NCBI GenBank assembly: GCA_025331565.1
Contig: JAFREQ010000062.1
Coordinates: forward strand, 124,001-188,000
Direction: 5' to 3'
Length of the DNA stretch: 64,000 nt
Source of the DNA: Holacanthus passer
Lineage: Eukaryota; Chordata; Actinopteri; Pomacanthidae
Part shown: in pieces, positions 24,510 to 35,387 of the stretch
Numbering within the stretch: the first letter of the stretch is position 1
Layout of the letters: every line of letters begins with the position of its first letter
Notes under the pieces: model-generated
What the model saw: the letters and a program-made list of their open reading frames with translations, nothing else
The model's database searches: none
Told to the model about the DNA's origin: nothing
Made by a program: the position numbers and the translations under genes

Positions 24510-26440
24510 GGAAAGCAAAGTTGTGGAGATCTTGTAGAACTGGAATCAGTAAAAATTATTTGGAATCGTCTGGGTGGAACAACAAATGATGAGGATGCAA
24601 CAAAGATATAGATACATGAAAACAAAAAGCTTTGCGAATGCAATCATAGGTTTAGTTACATTATAATCCATGAACAAACAGACACAGTTAGAACTTGATG
24701 AATACAAGACTTATTTGACTTAAAGGCATAAAAACAACTAGTATGTTATATATTCTGTTGAGTGGTTTATACTTGCATTATCAAAAATGTTTCCAAAGCC
24801 AGAGACAATCCATGACTTGGTCACTTGTCAATGGTGTCATATCCCCTTTACCCCCTCTGGCAGCTATAACTTCAAACACAGGAAACATCAGATGATACAT
24901 CAGAGTGTCAGGAAGGAAGTTGCCACTCTTTTTTTTTACTATTGTTTGTTAGGGTTTGGGTTAGTGGAAAGAAATTTGGCAAACCTGGTTTAATCACCAA
25001 CAATCATGGTGCAATGTGTAAAAGTGACCTATAAAAGGACTTCAGGCAACTTAGTACATATTTCACCTTCTCTAAGCTAAGCTTGAAATGTCAAGTGTGT
25101 GTTTTTTTTAAATCTCAAAATCTAAATAAAAATCACATTTTGATTTTTCAAATTACATCTGGTTTCTCCTTTCTTTCAAAAATGTCTGGGACTTGTTTAA
25201 TCCACCGTTTGAACAGATCTGTGTTATACAACAATATGGTTGAATCAGGTCTGGTTAACAGACCTGAGGGTGTAGCAACCAGTAATTATATGTTACAGTA
25301 ATAATGTTATTCCAAGGTGTGTGCAGCATATTTGCAGTTGTTTACTTTTTCATTGTTAATTTCCGTGTAAAGGTGTGTTTGGTTAAAGGGGAAATGAAGC
25401 TAAGCACCACATCATGTCTCCAATGCTGGATCCTACATTTCCCATAATGCAACAGATTAGTGTGTTTTTTAAGGCCTGACCTATGAAATGACACCATGAG
25501 GATTATTTTTTAGACTTTGTGAGCCATCAAACATATTATACCTGAACAGTGAGTAAACTGAACGTGAACTCATGTGGTTTTGCTTAATTTAATGCAAGCG
25601 ATTGCTCTAAACTACTTGAGTTCATCTGGTCAGCTGATCCTCTTTTTATGAAAATACAAACTTTCTGTATAATCAGTAATGTGTGTCTTTATTAGAATCT
25701 CTATTTGCTGCCAAATCTCCTCAGTAGAGTAAATAAAACTTACTTTACTTAGTTCCAGGAGACATAAACATATAACCAGCTTGCCTTTTCTATTTTTTCT
25801 TTTTCTTTTTCAAACATATATCAGACTAATCTTTAAAGTGAGACCATGTGACTTCGAGAAAAATGAACACTGTGTTCCTCTTACGAATGAAAAGTTGAAT
25901 ACGCAAGCAACAGCTCTCATAGTCTCACATCCTCTCACTCGAGACCTGCAGTAGAATTTGAAAAATATTTTATTGAATGTCTTGTTGTGCATTTCATCTT
26001 TGAGATGTAGAAAAAATAATGTGAGACCAAAGGAAAGACAGTTGGTTTTCTTCTGTTCTGTGCTTATATAAAAACCATCAGTCACTCCTCTGACCCCTGC
26101 CCTCTCTTCTTCTGTTTGCTCGTCATGTCAGGATGAAGTGGAAACAGAAGCCTGTTCTTATGTTACACTGATTATCTGATAAAGTTCATTAACATCAGCT
26201 CATTAACGTTAAACATGTTTAAATGTCTTCAGATAAGAGAAACTGTACTTTTTAAGCTGCTCTGCTAAATGACTTACTGTCCACAATACATTACTTTCCA
26301 TATGTTAATACAGAGGGAAGTGAACATCCAATTAACATCCTTTTTCCATTACACATCACACCAAAATCCCAAAAGACTAGCGTTGCTTAAGAACACTTAG
26401 ATGTTGCAAGTCTTGCTTGAGGCAGTTAATGGAAAACCTG
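24510..26440. other. Intergenic DNA between TRIM genes E and F
   Basis: AT-rich. I see no supported exon and no clear repeat. The right end leads into the candidate promoter of gene F. Confidence 0.45.
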
Positions 26441-26455
26441 AGTGTCATTTTAGCT

Positions 26456-26471
26456 GAAATGAAACTGAAAG
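26456..26471 (+). promoter_or_regulatory. IRF/ISRE-like element in the promoter of TRIM gene F
   Basis: GAAATGAAACTGAAAG includes the 11-mer shared with genes C and E, and also a perfect GAAANNGAAA (26461-26470). AGAGACGAGG follows at 26480-26489 as in gene E. A purine-rich leader exon then ends gcgaaag|gtaag at 26545. Interferon response is inference. Confidence 0.5.
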
Positions 26472-26545
26472 TGTCCAACAGAGACGAGGACAGACGAGAA
26501 ATGAAAGACAGATCACAGAGGAGCAGCGGCGTTAGAGAGCGAAAG

Positions 26546-28310
26546 GTAAGCTCCTGGTGCTCTCATCTGATTGAGTCGTTTCTTACTTTGGTTCAGCTGT
26601 TTATGTTCCCCATATGGGAAAATGCTAATGTTCTGCTGAAGAAGGCAATAATGTTAAAGAAATTATTCAGATTTCTAGACGATTAAATGTTACCAGAGCT
26701 CAATTTATTTTGCAAAGTTGTGTTGTCATCTGTTATTGACAGTGCAAACAAATGACACAATAGAACCTGAGAGCAGGAGACTGAACGCGAAGCAGGATAA
26801 ACCCACAGGTTTCAGGGTGTGCACAAACGTGTGTGTGTGTAGAATAAAAAGGAAGTGTGTGTAAAACACACATTTTCAATGGGCTGTCCGTCTGAGTGAA
26901 AAAAGTTTCCTCTATTGAAAGTTTTGGTTCTGTTTGTATTGTATTGTATTGCCTTCATTCATATTTATTATTGATCTATTATTATTATTCAGTTTTTTAC
27001 ATTATGCTTGTTTAAATTAATTATGCACACAATCTATAATCTGTATTTATGCCACTTGGATCTGGATTATTGGAGAGCTGCACTATTGGTTTTGGCTTTC
27101 TAACCTTGTATCTGTATCCTGCAACGTCTCCTTGTGCTGCTGTCAGAAAGTTCCTCCCAGGATCAATAAAGTTTGATCTAATCCTAAGACTTAGTCCAGG
27201 ATCAGTGTGTTATGAGGGTGGATCAAAGTACAGGACGTACAGTGGACGCTGAGAAGTTGCAGTCGGAATTAGAACATGAAAACACATGAGATTTAATCAC
27301 TAGAATATAAAGTAGGCTGCCACAGTGGTCGGTCGCAGGCTGATGAGCTGACGGGCAGCAGGTGAACAGGTTGTGCAGGTGTGTCTCATCAGCCGGGATC
27401 CAGCAGAGTGAGAGTTCACCAGTCTGAACACAGAGAGGAGGGAGAAGCACTCCTTCAGTCAAAATGATTCAGTCCTCGTGATGATACTGGCAAGGTTTTC
27501 CTGTTGACACTGACATTTCAGCAGTAAAAAACAGTTTCATTCCTTTTTACTACTTTCTGGTTGTGTATAATTTGCTGCAGGACGTACTCAACTGAACTGT
27601 ACAATAAACTCAGTACCACTAGATGGAGACTCATCACTCCCTAATCTCAGTCCTGCACACCCATGTTGTAAACAGATACAGTCAGTCATCATAAAATCCT
27701 GATTCCAAAAAAGTTGGGACGCTTTTAAAACATTAAAAAAAAAACAGAATCTAAACAACTTCATCTTCATTTTCATCCCAACTTGTTTGAAACGTGTTGC
27801 TGCCATCAAATTCAGATAATTGCAGATATTTAGGTCAAACATTCAATATATTGTCTTTGTACAGTTTTCAAGTATCTGTCCAAAAGGATTAGCAAAGTGT
27901 CACATTCAGTTTTTTTTATGTTTTACACAGTGTCCCAACTTTTTACAATCAGGCTTGTAAATTGAAAGTGAAATTAAAGTAATGATGTTGTATGGCAGCA
28001 AAAGAATCATCACGAGTATTAAGATCTTTAAATTGCATTTTCATTTTGTTTCCTTTCCTTTAAATTAAGCAATGAACAAAGAACTAAAAGTTAGCAGGTT
28101 AGTATGTACAAGAAAAACAATTTAGGATGATTCATCTAATTGACCTCAAAGTCTGTTGTGGACACTGATGAAAGACTGGGTACAATATGCCTCATGAGAC
28201 AACTGTTTCCAGCTTTGCTATAATATTGTTCCTGAACACTAAGAAGCAACTGTTGCATGTGTTTTTCTAAACTTAACAAATGGATGAAAATGTGCATTTG
28301 ACTCCTGCAG
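26546..28310. other. Probable leader intron of TRIM gene F
   Basis: Lies between the leader donor (26545) and the acceptor before the start codon (actcctgcag, 28310). It holds a repeat remnant near 27145-27180 (ggatcaataaagtttgat, resembling the 3' end of fish LINEs) and a MITE at 27690-27960. No coding sequence is seen. Confidence 0.4.
27690..27960. mobile_element. MITE with terminal inverted repeats
   Basis: The left terminus (ctgattccaaaaaagttggg, from about 27699) and the right terminus (gtcccaactttttacaatca, from 27932) are inverted copies with few differences. The interior is AT-rich and noncoding. From memory this resembles an abundant nonautonomous DNA element of fish. A lone terminus of the same family is at 34344-34367. 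Confidence 0.7.
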
Positions 28311-28323
28311 ATAATCAGCAAAC

Positions 28324-29140
28324 ATGAGCCTCCAGGTTTGCGGCTGCTGTGGCTGGTCCAAAGTTACGACCTACCATGGTCTGAGAACTCACCAGGGGAA
28401 GAAGGGATGCACACCGAAGGGGATGAGGATCCCTGAGAGCCAACAGTTTGGATTTAGCAGCTACGTTCCTAAATATACCTTCATTGGATCTCCAATCAGA
28501 GTAGAAGAGCCTTTGATGGATTTCTTCACCCCTTCGCTCAGCTCTGGTGAGTGTCTACACCTGCCATTACTTCATAACAGCAAAAATAAAAAATCAAGAG
28601 TTTGTTTGACTTGTGCAATTCTTCTTTCTCTACAGTGTTCGAAACGCCACAGAGATCTTATGAAACCACCACCAAAGTTCGGCGAGCGCTTGATTTCTCC
28701 ACTGGTGCACAGCAGGTACAGCAGACTCTACACTTGGCTAAACGTCCGGCTGGAGAGCAAATCCAGCTTCGACCTGCAAATCACCTCTCGAACAAGACCA
28801 TCCAGATGCATCCGTTTAACTTACATTTTTACCTGTTGGACAGAATTTTACTCTTTGTAAACAAATATGGTGAGGCTTGCACTGAGTACTTTCATCCTTT
28901 AGGTGGGACAACTGCTCTGGAATATTCCAACGATCACCGAAGTCCAACCAGAAGAGACCGAGCGGGAGAGAGAGAGGGAGAGAGAGAGGGAGAGAGAGAA
29001 GGAGAGAGAGCGACAGAGAGAGAGAGAGAGAGAGCTGGAGAGAGAGCTGGAGAGAGAGAGGGAGAGAGAGAAGGAGAGAGAGCGACAGAGAGAGAGAGAG
29101 AGAGCTGGAGAGAGAGCTGAGAGAGAGAGGGAGAGAGAGA

Positions 29141-29177
<37 letters not shown>

Positions 29178-32100
29178 GGAGAGAGAGAGGGAGAGAGAGC
29201 GGCAGAGAGAGAGGGAGAGAGAGCGGCAGAGAGAGAGGGAGGCTCAAAAACTACTAAAGGTAAGAAAGTTCTCATATTCAGTTAATTGCTTTTAATCTGC
29301 TGGTGTGGTTCAAGGGATGAAATGTTTATTGTCGCTCAGTCCGTCCAGCACTTTGGTGCAAGACTGAGATATCTCAAAGAACTGTGGGAAATCTTGTCCA
29401 GACATTTCTCATGCTCTGACTTTATATCTAGTGCCATCATGAGGCCAAAGTGTTTCACTTGTTGAAATGTTTCAACATCACTTCATGGATTGGCACAAAA
29501 GTTTATTTATAGTTACCAGATGAATCATAGTGACTTTGCTCTGACTCTACTCGGTATTTCATATTTTGAAATCTTTTGAACCTCTAATTTAGCCTTTAAG
29601 CACTTATTAGATTCCATCTTTATCAGTCCATTTTACATTGATCAGTAGTGTCATTGTACGTTTTTGTGTGCATGCGACTGGTCACTATGTGTGAATACTA
29701 ATATCAGTACTTTTTGTCTTTATCCAAGGCATGGCAAGACAGGACCAGGGCTGATTTACAGCAGAAAATTAGGATGAGAGAAGAAAACATGGTTGAAGTC
29801 ATATCATCTGTTGAAGCCTGCCAGGTGAGCTGTGATGCTTTTGATTCTGGTTTTGATTCATACGTCTTTAAAACTCCTCGCTGTCCGTTACTCTTCTTCA
29901 GGACAACTTGAAATCTGAATGGCTGGAGATCAACAATGCGTTCTCAGAGGTGATGAGAGTTGTGGAAGATGCTCGGCAGGAAGCCCTTCAACCTCTGGAG
30001 GAGAGGTCAGTCACATTTTAACAGTGATGTATGACATTAATGGCGCCACAGTTTGGGCCAATCAATGCTGGGAATGTACGGCATGCAGCGTCTATTGTGT
30101 GTTGTTTATAGGACAAGCAGAGTAAAGAGAGAGGGACAACATCTGGTCAAGAAACTGCAAAAGGAAATCGACAAACTCAAAGAGGAAATTGATGAGTTGG
30201 ACGTAAACCCAGGCTTGCAGGTGAGCCCAGAATATTTGACATCGCAGTCAAATCATGATGCCTCCTCTGCTTCATGTGGACGGATTCAAAGGAAGCTTCA
30301 GGAATATTCACTGTTTTGCTGAAACAGCTTCAATATTTACATGTGTATTGATTATAAGTTAGAGATCATCAACAAAACTGTCTAATGTTTTCACGTGTTT
30401 TGTATTTGTGATTCAAGAACATGATTTTATGCTGACGATCTGACATTTCTCCCTTGGACACGTGTGCAGTTTCCTCCTCTAACAGCCCTGGATGAATCTC
30501 AAGATTGGAAGATTGTCGACACTTCGTTCTCTTTTGGTACATTAAGAAGTACAACATCAAACATGATTAAACAAATTCACCAGGAACTGGAGAAGCTCTC
30601 TTCTGTTGGTAAGTGCTTCTGAAGTTTATCAAGGTTAGTATTTATTTGAATCGAGGCCTGGATTCAATTCATAACCACTTGTAATTTCTCTTTCAACAGA
30701 ACTCAAGAGGACTCCCTCGTTTGCAGGTGCGTGACTCAAAACTTTAAAATTACTGTGATTATTTAAACAGGAAAAAAATGGTGATTGTTCTACATTTTAT
30801 TCTAGATGTCAGACTGTATATTGTAGATGCTCTAGTGTAAAAACATCACAGAGGAAGTTCAATCCAAAATGTTCTTGTAGAAATGCAACCCTTCAAAATT
30901 AAGATTTCACGTTCACCAGGGTCAAGCTTTTTTGTGTTCATCATATTTGAGTTCCTGATATGTTTTTGTTGCCCAGAATTGGACTTGACAGAGTGTTTTC
31001 AGAGGCAGTAATTCACTGAAGTATGTATTAGTACAGAATCTACAAATTACAACATGTGCCAAATGAAAAATGTTTTATTTTCTTGTTTTTGCTTTATGAT
31101 CATTAGGTCGTACCAAAATAGCAGCACCTGCACAGAAGTCACTTCAATCCCAATCCAAATCAACCCTCCAACCCAAAAAAAAATGGGGCAGCAACATCTC
31201 TTTTCGTCATATTAAAATACCAAAATACATCTTGTTAGGTTTCTAAAGTGGCACTCTGATTCTTCCCATGCAAAGATCTTTGAAAAGGAAGAAGAAGCGA
31301 AGGCCAGAGACAGGCCGACAAACTGACCAGTCACAGTGGTATATATGTGTGGACAAGCGTTGTACCACAGTTGATTACAACACTTGTGTTGTTGTACATG
31401 TTTACAACACTTGTGTTGTACAACAACACAAGTGTTGTAATCATGTTTACAACACAGTTCAACAGAATGTATGTGCTGGTCAGTTTTTAGGCCTTTTACT
31501 GCACTACCTATAAAAAACCTGAAAGACATGAATGAAACATATATTATGATGGTTGAAATTTCTTAGTTGCATTAATGTGTTAATGTTAAGAAACTAGTAA
31601 ATGACAGAAGAGATAAAGGGAAAAACAAATCCTCAAAGTCTTTAAAAAAAGCCTTCAATACGAAACCCAATGCATGATTCAAACCTTTAAGAAAAATTGA
31701 CTTTGCAAATGTTTTGCCGTAAAGGAAATGCACTCGTCATGTTTTTTAGACCTCATGGATGTACACAATTAGACTCCTCCACTGGCAAGACAACATCATT
31801 TGTTTGTGCCTTTGAGAACTGTTGCACATCAGTGTTAATAAATCTGTGGTTTGGTTCAGGTTTGGTGAGGTTTAGGCACAAAAACAACTTGGTTAGGTTT
31901 AGAGAAACATTGTAGTTTGGGTTAAAATGACCATCTCATCAAAGGTCTCTCCATATGCACCATGATCCTGTATCCATTTTTCTGTTTTATTCTTTTCGAC
32001 TGCAGTGGATGTGAAGCTGGACCCAACCACTGCACACCAGCGGCTTGTTCTTTCTCCCGATGGAAAGGAAGTGAGAGACGGCGGAAAGAACCAGAAAGTT

Positions 32101-32553
32101 CCTGATGCCCCAGAGAGGTTTGACATGTTTGGCAGCATCCTGGGGACCAACAGGTTGACCTCCGAGAGGTCATACTGGGAGGTGGAGGTCAGCAACAAGA
32201 CTGGATGGGACCTGGGTGTGGCAAGACGCGACGCAAACCGCAAAGGGAAACTCTCACTGAACCCAGATAATGGTTACTGGGTTACTGTGCATTATGAAGA
32301 TGACAAGTACGCAGCACTGACAGCGCCACCTGTCTGCCTCTCCCTGAAGGTGAAACCTCAGAAGGTGGGAGTGTTCGTGGATTACAAGGAAGGCCTTGTG
32401 TCCTTCTATGATGTGACGGCTCAATCTCACATCTACTCGTTCACTGAGTGTTTGTTCAGAGGTGAGATTTTCCCATATTTCAGTCCACATCTTGAACAAA
32501 ATGGGAAAAACTCGGATCCTCTGATTATCTCTGCTGTGAGAAAGCAGAAGTAG
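28324..32553 (+). CDS. TRIM-like gene F: N-terminal C2HC-like finger, Arg/Glu repeat, coiled coil, PRY-SPRY; no RING or B-box
   Basis: Predicted protein of about 560 residues. Exons: 28324-28546, 28636-28715, 28903-29259, 29729-29824, 29902-30005, 30112-30220, 30470-30608, 30700-30726, 32006-32553; phases agree. The N-terminus (VCGCCGWSKVTTYHGL, then RTHQGKKGC) has Cys6-x2-Cys9-x13-His23-x5-Cys29, a plausible zinc finger. I recall this module at the N-terminus of other fish SPRY proteins annotated as TRIMs. A linker (FETPQRSYETTTKVRRAL) and an exon of Arg-Glu repeats encoded by (GA)n follow, ending EAQKLLK. Then come coiled coil, the 27-nt microexon (ELKRTPSFA) and a PRY-SPRY close to that of gene E. 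Without a RING, direct E3 activity is unlikely; a scaffold or regulator acting through SPRY is possible. The exon 2 donor (CAG|GTACAG) is my choice among alternatives because it keeps the frame. The coiled-coil exon is split by an extra intron (30006-30111). Confidence 0.8.
28966..29242. repeat. Coding (GA)n-rich repeat in gene F
   Basis: Imperfect GAGAGA tract broken by gctgga, aagga, gcgaca and gcggca words in higher-order copies. In the coding frame it gives mostly alternating Arg and Glu. Confidence 0.9.
31373..31442. repeat. Perfect 25-bp inverted repeat with 20-base loop in the last intron of gene F
   Basis: The arms are 31373-31397 and 31418-31442 (left arm begins GATTACAACACTTGTG). 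The first 13 bases of the loop (atgtttacaacac) recur directly after the right arm at 31443-31455. Confidence 0.85.
31845..31930 (+). repeat. Dispersed repeat ('aggcacaaaaac' family)
   Basis: Contains aggcacaaaaac, gtttagagaaa and gtttgggtta, all also present at 61195-61262. Confidence 0.5.
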
Positions 32554-33023
32554 TTTCATGAAGGGCATGTGTTGCGATAAAAGTTGCATCATTTGATATG
32601 AAATGTACGTGTTTGGGTGTAGAGCAGCACTTCGCTGTGGTCTGACGTTTGACAGCACTTTGGTTTTCTAGCCTGATCAGCTGAGGTGTTGGGAAATACT
32701 TTTTTCCATCCAAGTTTTTTTTCTTAAACTGCACATTGTTATTACTCTTATTCATGCAAGGATTGTGATATTATGAGTATTTTTGAGTTTAGTTTAGTTT
32801 GACATTGTTGACATTTTGCGAAATGAATCCTGGTCAAAATGTCTGAGATATTTATGTACGTGTGTGTGTGAATTGAGAATACATGAATAGAACGGGTATT
32901 TGTTTGTTTGTCGGGTATTTTCTTCATTTTATCAGTTATAATTTTCATATTTCGCTGATTGAAGATTGCATGTATACTGGAATAATACAAGATTGTTTTT
33001 TTCTGTTTTCCCTTTCATGATAA

Positions 33024-33029
33024 AATAAA
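33024..33029 (+). other. Poly(A) signal candidate of gene F
   Basis: AATAAA about 470 bases after the gene F stop. Between the two lies AT-rich 3' UTR-like sequence. Confidence 0.45.
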
Positions 33030-33484
33030 ACAATGTTCAACATTACCTTTGTTGTGGTTCCTGACCCTCAACATCACACACCAGTGAAAACGTCCTGCAT
33101 GCCGCTGCTGTTATACTTACAAACACTTACATACTTACAAATACTATACTTACTTACAAAATTGCAATGCTTTCACGTCTAGTCTGTTCTGCATTTGTTT
33201 TATTGACTGGGTGGGCTGCAGATCATGTGCAGTGCTTTTGTATGAACACATGAAGAATGAAGTCTTTTTCTGGTGTGTCTTCCTGACAGTTTCACACATC
33301 CAGTAGTTCATATTTGTCACTTCCTCATTTAGCAAAAGAGCATCAACAAATGCATCCACATTAACCTACTGTGCAATAATTCACTAATTATAGACATATA
33401 TAGTAAAAAGGCAGCCGACTGTTTTTTAATTGGCTGTTAAACTCTTTGAGCTGATTGGTTGTGATCAAATGTTCACAAGAGGAA
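33030..33484. other. Intergenic DNA between gene F and the RNase gene
   Basis: AT-rich, with short local repeats (acttacaaa words near 33115-33155). No gene is seen. Confidence 0.45.
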
Positions 33485-33485
33485 G

Positions 33486-33588
33486 TTTAAAAAGGGGCAA
33501 ATATTTATGGACTTCAAGCAGAGACTTAAACGTCGATCCCCTGCAGATTAACGCAGCAACATTAGCAGAGGCTGACTGATCAGAGCAG
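33486..33588 (+). promoter_or_regulatory. TATA-like box and noncoding first exon of the RNase gene
   Basis: TTTAAAAAG at 33486-33494 precedes a probable leader exon that ends agagcag|gtgagag at 33588. The coding exon starts after an acceptor (gtctttcag) at 34078. A 5' noncoding exon is also usual in mammalian RNase A genes. Confidence 0.5.
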
Positions 33589-34113
33589 GTGAGAGAACTC
33601 ATCGCTAATGAAAATTAATTGTTTTATTATAGTATTGGAATATTGGTTTTCATGAGTTAGCTAATCTTCTCACTGACATAACTTAAGTAAATGAAAGCTT
33701 TTAATGTATAGATCACCTTTTCAGATCAAATGTTACAAAGAAAAACAACAACAACAAAAGAAAAAACCAAGACAGAAAATAAAGATATTAAAGGAGTTAA
33801 TAAATTACAATGGAAATAAATACAAGGTTAAATATTTGGTTCTTGAGCTGCTGAGGAAACATACGTTCTGCAGATGAAGCCAAAATTACTTAATGGTTTT
33901 ATTAGACATAGTAATTTATGTAAAAGTTAAGTCTAAAACCCACACTAGTCTCCATTAAGATTATTGAACTTGACAAACTCACAACGCGATCATCATTCAC
34001 ATTCTATCAAACATTTAATTTTGCACTTAATTTTCTATATTGCACGTACAGTTGTTATTTTGGTGTCTCGTCTTTCAGCGTGTTTTCTCATTATGTGTCT
34101 GACTCTAGACAAG

Positions 34114-34961
34114 ATGAAGGTCGTCCTGATCGCCGTCGCGTTCACTCTCGTCCTGGTTCATGGGTACGGACGGCCCTGTGAACAGGCCTCGGACAACAAT
34201 GCATATGCCAGATTTGTTCAGAAACACATCCTGCAGGAGTCTTTTGACCGACGTTCGAAGTCTGCATGGGAATGGTGAGCTGAACGGTTAAGTCAATGAG
34301 TTCACTGTAACAGCCTTCTGCTTTTAGTTTGGTTTTAAATAACGTCCCAACTTTTTCAGAATCATGGTCGTATTTATGTTTCAAAGGCCAAAGCGAGGGA
34401 CTGAAGTAAAAGACATTCAAAAACAAATAGCCATGTCGTTACATTGTCACTGGCCTCCATGCTGCTTTCCACTGTTCCCCGTGTTCCACCACGGTCGTGA
34501 CTTCGACTTGACACATCAGAAAGAAACAGAAACTGGTCTACTGGCAGTGGGAAGGGAGTCAATGGCATATTTTTGTGTGTAAAATGTGTAAAAATGTTGT
34601 ACGATGCAGTAAAACACTGATTTCATTCTGCAGGTACATCAGGAAGTATGGACTGTGCCACAGAACGCGGCAGTCCTTCATCATGAGGCGGGATCAGAGA
34701 CGTGTCGAGAAGATCTGTAATGGAAATGGCCGGCCGCTGTTATATAGCATTGGTAACTTGTGCATCAGCAGCTCTGCCATGGTGGTGTATGACATCACTG
34801 TCAGAGACCAGAAGAGCTGCAAAATTAGAAGACCTGTGAAAAGCAAGAAAAAGGTGATTGTGGCTTGTAATATTGTTGTCAACCGCTGCCTTCCTGTGCA
34901 TTTTGAGAAGTACACCAATCAAAGGCCAGACAAAAGAGCCGGACACTGCCGCCCTCGTTAG
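34114..34961 (+). CDS. Secreted RNase A-superfamily protein, divergent (angiogenin/RNase-like)
   Basis: Predicted preprotein of 162 residues from two coding exons, 34114-34274 and 34634-34961. An upstream in-frame ATG (34093) exists, but the one at 34114 starts a clear signal peptide (MKVVLIAVAFTLVLVHGYG). The family is supported by FVQKH (His38, equivalent to RNase A His12), VIVAC, and LPVHFE near the end (His143, equivalent to His119). The usual CKxxNTF motif with the catalytic Lys is replaced by CHRTRQSF. There are eight cysteines (22, 62, 82, 97, 116, 132, 139, 159). By eye the partners of the standard C26-C84 bond are both absent, and extra cysteines sit near both ends. The mature protein is very basic, which fits antimicrobial or heparin-binding RNases. 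Loss of the Lys motif suggests weak or no RNase activity. Splicing inside the coding region is needed, since the first exon runs into TGA just after the donor. Confidence 0.8.
34344..34367 (-). mobile_element. Solo MITE terminus in the RNase intron
   Basis: gtcccaactttttcagaatc matches the right terminus of the MITE at 27690-27960. No partner terminus is visible nearby. Confidence 0.5.
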
Positions 34962-35381
34962 TAGACACTGGATTCCAGTTGTCAGACTCAATATTGGCCT
35001 GATATTCATAACTTCTGTCACAAATAGCTAAGGCTTTTCTTACATAAAAAAATATTGGCATGTGCTTTTGTTCTTGAGCAATCTTTCTATTATACCTTGA
35101 GCCTGGTCCAACATTTTGTAACATGAATATGATTAAAATAACATGTGCCAAGTTACATATTCTCAAAGCTGCATGAGTGATGACAGTTCAGTTTGGGGTG
35201 ATGGACGGCAATGTTCACCCAGGTTTAGCCACTTGTCTATATTAAACTGCTACAAATCCTTTTTTTTAGTTAATATTGTCAGTGTGTGAACTAAAACCAT
35301 CTAATCTTCACCACGTTTATATCCATGTATTTTCTCCACTAGTGAAAAATGTAATGAAGCATGTTTTTGTGCATGTTGTCA

Positions 35382-35387
35382 AATAAA
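35382..35387 (+). other. Poly(A) signal candidate of the RNase gene
   Basis: AATAAA 420 bases after the stop codon. Confidence 0.5.

Noticed and set aside
28816..29275. - strand Ser/Leu/Pro-rich frames at the GA repeat
   Set aside because: They are the antisense of the coding GA repeat in gene F and have no other support.
33100..33160. CRISPR-like spacing of repeated acttacaaa words
   Set aside because: This is a short local duplication in eukaryotic DNA, with no array structure.
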